Positions 13,435 to 17,104 of a DNA stretch of 17,104 bases are shown here, piece after piece (within the stretch, counting starts at the first letter, position 1; each line of letters opens with the position of its first letter). Under the pieces are notes generated by a model. It made no database searches, was not told where the DNA came from, and was given only the letters and a program-made list of their open reading frames with translations. A program made the translations under genes and the position numbers. The stretch comes from CAYNSB01 sp964399625 (GTDB lineage Bacteria; Planctomycetota; Phycisphaerae; Phycisphaerales; UBA1924): positions 1 through 17,104 of the forward strand of contig CAYNSB010000063.1 of assembly GCA_964399625.1 (NCBI GenBank), written 5' to 3'.

Positions 13435-14595
13435 CTAGACCGGCACGCGGGGGGAGATGTCGGCGGTGGAGACGATGACGTTGAGGGTGGGGAGCATTTC
13501 GCGCAGGCGCGAGGCGAGGCGCGGGAGGTAGCCGCGCTCTGTGTTGGTGTGGCCGGCGAGGAGCAGCGACATGCCCATGCCCAGGGCGTCCATCATCTCG
13601 TGGTGCTTGGCCTCGCCCGAGACGAAGAGCTCGCAGTGGTCCGCGGCGGCGGCGGGGATGAGCGAGGCGCCCGAGCCGGGCACGACGCCGATCGTCTTGA
13701 TCGTGCGCTGCGGGTTGTTGTTGGGGTCGGCGATGTTCACGACGGATATGCCCAGGTGTTTCTTGAGTCGCTCGGCGAGCGCGGCGAGCGTGGCGGGCTG
13801 ATCGAGCACGAGTCGGCGGCCCGCGCCGATGCGGCGCGAGGGCTGGGGGAGGAGCTCGTAGACGTCGATCGCGGGCGTCTCGTACGGGTGGAATTGGCGG
13901 AGGGACTCGAGCGCGAGCGGGAGCGCGCTGCGCGAGCAGACCATCTCCAGGCGCAGTTCCGGGGCGGATTCGAGGCGTCCGGGATGCCCGATCGTCGGGT
14001 GCGTCGTGTCGTCGCCCAGGAACGTGCCCGATCCGGGCGCGGCGAAGGAGCAGACCTTGTACGAGCCGATCAGCCCCGCGCCGGAGGCGGCGAGGGCGTT
14101 GCGGATTTTCTCGGCGTCCTTCTCGGGGATGAAGGTGACGATCTTGACCTCCTGCGTGGCGGGGCGCGTGGAGGAGGGCGTGAGGGCGCGGCAATCGCCG
14201 AGGACCTTGGCGGGCGTGGTGCTGGCGCTGAGGCCCTCGCAGAGCCAGTCGGTGATGCCGCCGGGGATCGCGTCGAGCGCGGTGTGCGGGGAGTAGATGG
14301 CGATGCGGTGCTCGATGGCGCCCAGGAGGATTCGTCCGCGCGGCGTGTCGGCGGTGAGGCGCGAGATGGGCTCGCGGCTGCTTGGGAAGATCGGCGGGTG
14401 GTAGGCGACGATGGCGGAGACCTTGGCGCGGATGGCCTCGTCCAGGACGCGCTCCGTCAGGTCGATGGTGAGGAGGACCGGGCCGGTGAGCGGGGCTTCC
14501 TCGCGCCCGATGAGGAGGCCGACGTTGTCCCAGGGCTCGGCGTGCTCGAGGGGCGCGATGGAACGGAGGGCGGACAGGAGGGAGGAGAGGTTCAT
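13435..14595 (-). CDS. Nif3-like dinuclear metal-centre protein (with PII/CutA-like insert)
   Basis: Member of the widespread Nif3/YbgI/YqfO family, often labelled GTP cyclohydrolase 1 type 2-like; the physiological role is not settled. The ATG at 14595 gives 386 residues, the length of the longer (YqfO-type) class. An in-frame ATG at 14676 would overlap surE and encodes unrelated-looking residues. Metal-ligand motifs are YHPPIF (His66), SPHTALDA (His104, Asp108), GEAKHHEM near 327-334, and AGHTNTE with His349 and Glu353. Residues about 149-248 (EVKIVTFIPEKDAEKIRNAL to FHPYETPAIDVYE) form the inserted PII/CutA-like domain. The family's usual second histidine in 'HHP' is tyrosine here, as in the eukaryotic YHPPIF form. 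It follows surE by 49 bases on the same strand and is probably co-transcribed. Confidence 0.93.
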   Translation of the reverse strand: MNLSSLLSALRSIAPLEHAEPWDNVGLLIGREEAPLTGPVLLTIDLTERVLDEAIRAKVSAIVAYHPPIFPSSREPISRLTADTPRGRILLGAIEHRIAIYSPHTALDAIPGGITDWLCEGLSASTTPAKVLGDCRALTPSSTRPATQEVKIVTFIPEKDAEKIRNALAASGAGLIGSYKVCSFAAPGSGTFLGDDTTHPTIGHPGRLESAPELRLEMVCSRSALPLALESLRQFHPYETPAIDVYELLPQPSRRIGAGRRLVLDQPATLAALAERLKKHLGISVVNIADPNNNPQRTIKTIGVVPGSGASLIPAAAADHCELFVSGEAKHHEMMDALGMGMSLLLAGHTNTERGYLPRLASRLREMLPTLNVIVSTADISPRVPV

Positions 14596-14644
14596 CGGGG
14601 GATCGTAACGGGCGCGGGGGATCGCACGGATTCGGACGCGCGCG

Positions 14645-15565
14645 TCATCTGAATCGATCGGCCCATCGCGGGACATCGGCGTGGCGTGTCAGGTCGTAGC
14701 TGAGGGGTGTCACGGTGATGACGCCGCGGAGGAGTTCGTCCACATCGGACCCCGGCTCGGTGTGGTGGAAATCCAGCCCATTGCCCGCGGACCAGTAGTA
14801 CACCTGCCCGCCCGGGGCGACGCGCCGCTCGTACTTGTCCACGAGCCCGTGCGTGTTCATGGGGCACACCTTGATCGCCGGCATGGCGGGCATCGGGGGC
14901 ATCTCCGCTGCTCCGCCGCCCGTGCCCTCGGATTCCTTCCAGTCCTTGGGATACTCCGTGACGGGGATGTTGATGGAGATGCACTCGTGGGCGGTGGGCA
15001 GACCCGCTTCGATGAGGCGCTCGATGGTACGGCGCGCGAAGCCCGCGGCGGCATCGAAGCGCGGGCGCCCGCGCCCGAGTTGCAGCGAGACAGCGATGGA
15101 GGGGATGCCCAGGAACGCGCCCTCGATCGCCGCGGCGACGGTGCCCGAGTAGATGACGTTGATGCCGCAGTTGGCGCCGGCGTTCATGCCGGAGATGAGC
15201 AGGTCGGGTCGCGAGGGTGTGCCATCGGGGTTCGCGCCGAAGCGATCGGGCCAGAGGTTTGAGATGGCGAGCTTGACGCAATCGGCGGGGCGGCCATCGA
15301 CGGCGATGCCCAGCACACCCTCGCGGATGGACTGCTCGGAGGTCATGAGGGGTGTGTGGAAGGTGACGCCGTGCGAGGTGGCGGACTGCACGGTGAGGGG
15401 GGCGATGGGGAGGATGGTGGTGGGCGCGCCGGCCTTGGGGCCGCGGATTGGGCCATCGAAGCGTCCGCGCGGATGCCCGCGGATGGGGAGATCGGCGAGC
15501 GCGTTGTAGAGGGCGAGCAGGCCGGGCGCGCGGAGGCCGTCGTCGTTGGTGAGGAGGATGCGCAT
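14645..15565 (-). CDS. surE: 5'/3'-nucleotidase SurE, with insertion
   Basis: Metal-dependent nucleotidase that dephosphorylates nucleoside monophosphates. The ATG at 15565 gives MRILLTNDDG, the usual N-terminus, with Asp8 and Asp9 as metal ligands. PIAPLTVQSATSHGVTFHTP near 53-72 matches the V-A-P-x-x-Q-S segment (Ser61), and ISGMNAGANCG near 124-134 gives the asparagine ligand (Asn128), followed by YSGTVAAAIEGAFLG. At 306 residues it is about 50 longer than typical. Roughly 22 extra residues (about 27-50, containing PIRG twice) lie between the NDDG helix and the serine segment, and a Met/Pro-rich stretch (about 221-232) lies before the C-terminal strand region. No frameshift is evident: the frame stays open and family motifs continue on both sides. 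It is the first gene of a likely surE-nif3 pair. Confidence 0.92.
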   Translation of the reverse strand: MRILLTNDDGLRAPGLLALYNALADLPIRGHPRGRFDGPIRGPKAGAPTTILPIAPLTVQSATSHGVTFHTPLMTSEQSIREGVLGIAVDGRPADCVKLAISNLWPDRFGANPDGTPSRPDLLISGMNAGANCGINVIYSGTVAAAIEGAFLGIPSIAVSLQLGRGRPRFDAAAGFARRTIERLIEAGLPTAHECISINIPVTEYPKDWKESEGTGGGAAEMPPMPAMPAIKVCPMNTHGLVDKYERRVAPGGQVYYWSAGNGLDFHHTEPGSDVDELLRGVITVTPLSYDLTRHADVPRWADRFR

Positions 15566-15613
15566 GGTCGATCTTGGCAGTAGCATGGTGCGGCGTCAAT
15601 GTCGGAGGTGCAC

Positions 15614-16696
15614 ATGGTGAGGTGGGTCGCAGTCGTGCTCTTGGCGTCGGTCCTGCTCGGAGGCGGGTGCGCGGTGCGACTGCCGCCGCACGGCGAATTG
15701 GCGGCGATGCTGCCGGAGGAAACGGACGGGATCTGCGTGGCGCGCTTGAAGGACCCAGGAGAGCCGCGGGGATTCAGCGGCGAGATGGCGGGGGCCGTAT
15801 TTGGGGACCCTTCGAGTGGGATCTTCGGTTACTACCGATGGCTCGTGCGGCCACAAGAGGGCGGCGATACAAAGCAACTGTGGCTCGGGTGGGGTGTGAT
15901 GGGAACGCGTACACCATCAAGCCTTCCGAAGGTTGGTAGTCAGTGTGAGTGCTTCGGGACACGGCCTGTGCTGGTCTTTCGGGCTGATGAACCCGTGTTC
16001 GCGCTTGAACCAAACTCCGACAATGATGAGTGCAGAGTCTCGAGGGTCGGGGAGATTGGCGCGATCGGGATTTTCGCGTTCGATCGCAAGGCGCCCGATG
16101 AGATCGACGTTCACGCAGAGAAGGCGTATATCTCCATCATCGATCGGCGAATTGTGGTCGTCGCGCTCGAGCGTGAGGACTTGGAGGAGGCGTTGCGCCG
16201 CGCCCGTGCGCCGAGTCCTCGGTTGCCCGCGCGACTCTCGAAGATCGGGAGCGTGATCCCCGACGACGCGGACTTCTATGTGCTGCGCGCGAACAGTGGT
16301 CTGCGTGCCGACGGCTCCAAGGGCTTGTCGCTCTTGGCGCGACCACTGACGATCGAGGGTGCGATGGCGCTGGCGCACCGCGCTTCGGAGGGCCCTGCGT
16401 TTCGCTACTTCGTGGAGCCGGGACACGATCGTGACGCTGCCGCGATAATGGACGCGGTGAGTGGACAAATGAGAACGACCGCGATCGGAGGCGATTCTGA
16501 GCCGATGCAGACCTGCACGCTCGAGGGCGAAGGCTTGAAACAGAACGTTTTCTGGCAATTCAACCTCGATGCAATCCGACGCCACCCAGGATGGGGTGAG
16601 GGTTTCGGAATGATGACTGTGTACCTGACGTGGCAGTTGCTCTCGGGCCTACAGCCAGAGCCCTTCGGACCCGAAAGGGACGGGGGTTCCGGGTAA
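15614..16696 (+). CDS. Putative lipoprotein, unknown function
   Basis: Not recognised; 360 residues. The ATG at 15614 is chosen because GGAGG (15604-15608) lies five bases before it; an ATG at 15599 is in frame but less well placed. The N-terminus WVAVVLLASVLLGGGC is a signal sequence ending at Cys19. The lipobox is imperfect (GGG before the cysteine, with Leu at -4), so secretion without lipidation is possible. The rest seems globular and soluble, with alternating strands and helices (YISIIDRRIVVVALERED, VIPDDADFYVLRANSGL, EGAMALAHRASEGPAFRYF) and no repeat or enzyme motif I know. Codon use is more mixed than in clpC or surE. Its start is only 48 bases from the divergent surE start, so both promoters must share or overlap that gap. 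Confidence 0.75.
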   Translation: MVRWVAVVLLASVLLGGGCAVRLPPHGELAAMLPEETDGICVARLKDPGEPRGFSGEMAGAVFGDPSSGIFGYYRWLVRPQEGGDTKQLWLGWGVMGTRTPSSLPKVGSQCECFGTRPVLVFRADEPVFALEPNSDNDECRVSRVGEIGAIGIFAFDRKAPDEIDVHAEKAYISIIDRRIVVVALEREDLEEALRRARAPSPRLPARLSKIGSVIPDDADFYVLRANSGLRADGSKGLSLLARPLTIEGAMALAHRASEGPAFRYFVEPGHDRDAAAIMDAVSGQMRTTAIGGDSEPMQTCTLEGEGLKQNVFWQFNLDAIRRHPGWGEGFGMMTVYLTWQLLSGLQPEPFGPERDGGSG

Positions 16697-16775
16697 GCGT
16701 GCACGACTTCCTACCATCTTTCCCCATGCAATCGCGGTGATGTTCCGCGACGCGTGTTGGTTCTGGAGCCCCCCC

Positions 16776-17104
16776 ATGTCCTACAAGAACTCAATCCTCG
16801 ACGCCGTCGGTCGCACGCCCCTCGTGAAGCTGAACAAGGTCGTGCCCGCGGGCTCGGCGACGGTGCTCGTCAAGTGCGAGTACATGAATCCGACGGGGTC
16901 CATCAAGGACCGCATGGCGGTGCACATCCTCAACGAGAGCGAGAAGCGCGGGATGCTCAAGCCGGGCATGACGATCGTGGAGAACACGAGCGGGAACACC
17001 GGCCAGGGAGTCGCCATGTGGGCGGCGGTGAAGGGGTACCGGTGCATCTTCACGATGCCCGACAAGATGTCGCAGGAGAAGGTGAACATGCTCCGCGCGT
17101 TCGG
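16776..17104 (+). CDS. PLP-dependent cystathionine beta-synthase / cysteine synthase family, 5' part (cut by window edge)
   Basis: First 109 codons of a fold-type II PLP enzyme of sulfur amino-acid metabolism. GGAG (16765-16768) lies seven bases before the ATG. SILDAVGRTPLVKLNKV is the family N-terminus, NPTGSIKDRMA carries the PLP-binding lysine, and ENTSGNTGQGVAM is the phosphate/substrate loop. The segment GYRCIFTMPDKMSQEKVNML is closer to cystathionine beta-synthase (GYRCIxxMPxKMSxEKVxxL) than to typical CysK, so CBS-type activity is slightly favoured. The C-terminal part needed to decide, including any CBS-pair regulatory domain, lies beyond the window. Confidence 0.9.
   Translation, partial: MSYKNSILDAVGRTPLVKLNKVVPAGSATVLVKCEYMNPTGSIKDRMAVHILNESEKRGMLKPGMTIVENTSGNTGQGVAMWAAVKGYRCIFTMPDKMSQEKVNMLRAF

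Noticed and set aside
13549..14652. A 367-codon plus-strand frame opposite the Nif3-like gene
   Set aside because: Low-complexity Gly/Glu/Arg composition; the minus-strand Nif3 motifs are unambiguous.
1..17104. CRISPR array, tRNA, rRNA, insertion sequence or defence island
   Set aside because: No regularly spaced repeats, no cloverleaf or ribosomal RNA sequence, and no transposase or known defence domain was recognised on either strand.

Overview
The window is GC-rich bacterial chromosome, most likely from a planctomycete of the class Phycisphaerae. The best clue is a pair of secreted proteins ending in a six-cysteine, dockerin-like tail with two YANCD repeats, a type I associate with that class. 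SurE, Nif3 and a HARE-HTH-like protein fit but do not decide the point. No rRNA, tRNA, insertion sequence, phage gene or CRISPR array was seen. Both ends cut through genes.

Layout. 1-1674 (+) is the 3' part of clpC, closed by a good intrinsic terminator. 1803-3128 and 3360-4706 (+) are tandem paralogous secreted proteins with HAF-like repeats and the dockerin-like tail. 4736-6535 (-) is a three-helix membrane protein with a very long Q/K/E/M-rich coiled coil. 6679-7557 (-) is an AraC-type regulator, divergent from 7868-8281 (+), a small coiled-coil plus HARE-HTH-like protein. 8244-8966 (-) is an unknown HTH-like protein whose 3' end overlaps its neighbour; upstream of it lies a very strong G-quadruplex motif. 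9309-9677 (-) is a small membrane protein.

The most coherent block is 12874 to 9754 (-): an O-antigen ligase-type membrane protein overlapping by ATGA with a fusion of a Sua5/YrdC-like domain and a YwlE-type low-molecular-weight phosphatase, followed by rpiB and a hairpin. The order Sua5, YwlE, RpiB matches the ywlC-ywlE-ywlF order of Bacillus. The phosphatase loop carries the threonine that marks protein-arginine phosphatases. The Sua5 half has lost most of its catalytic signature. ClpC, the unfoldase for arginine-phosphorylated proteins in Bacillus, is encoded about 8.6 kb away, so a phosphoarginine link is a reasonable but unproven idea.

The right end holds a LEA14-like lipoprotein (12955-13431, +), tail to tail with a Nif3-family protein (13435-14595, -) that follows SurE (14645-15565, -); then a probable lipoprotein of unknown function (15614-16696, +) and the start of a cystathionine beta-synthase/cysteine synthase family enzyme (16776 to the edge, +).
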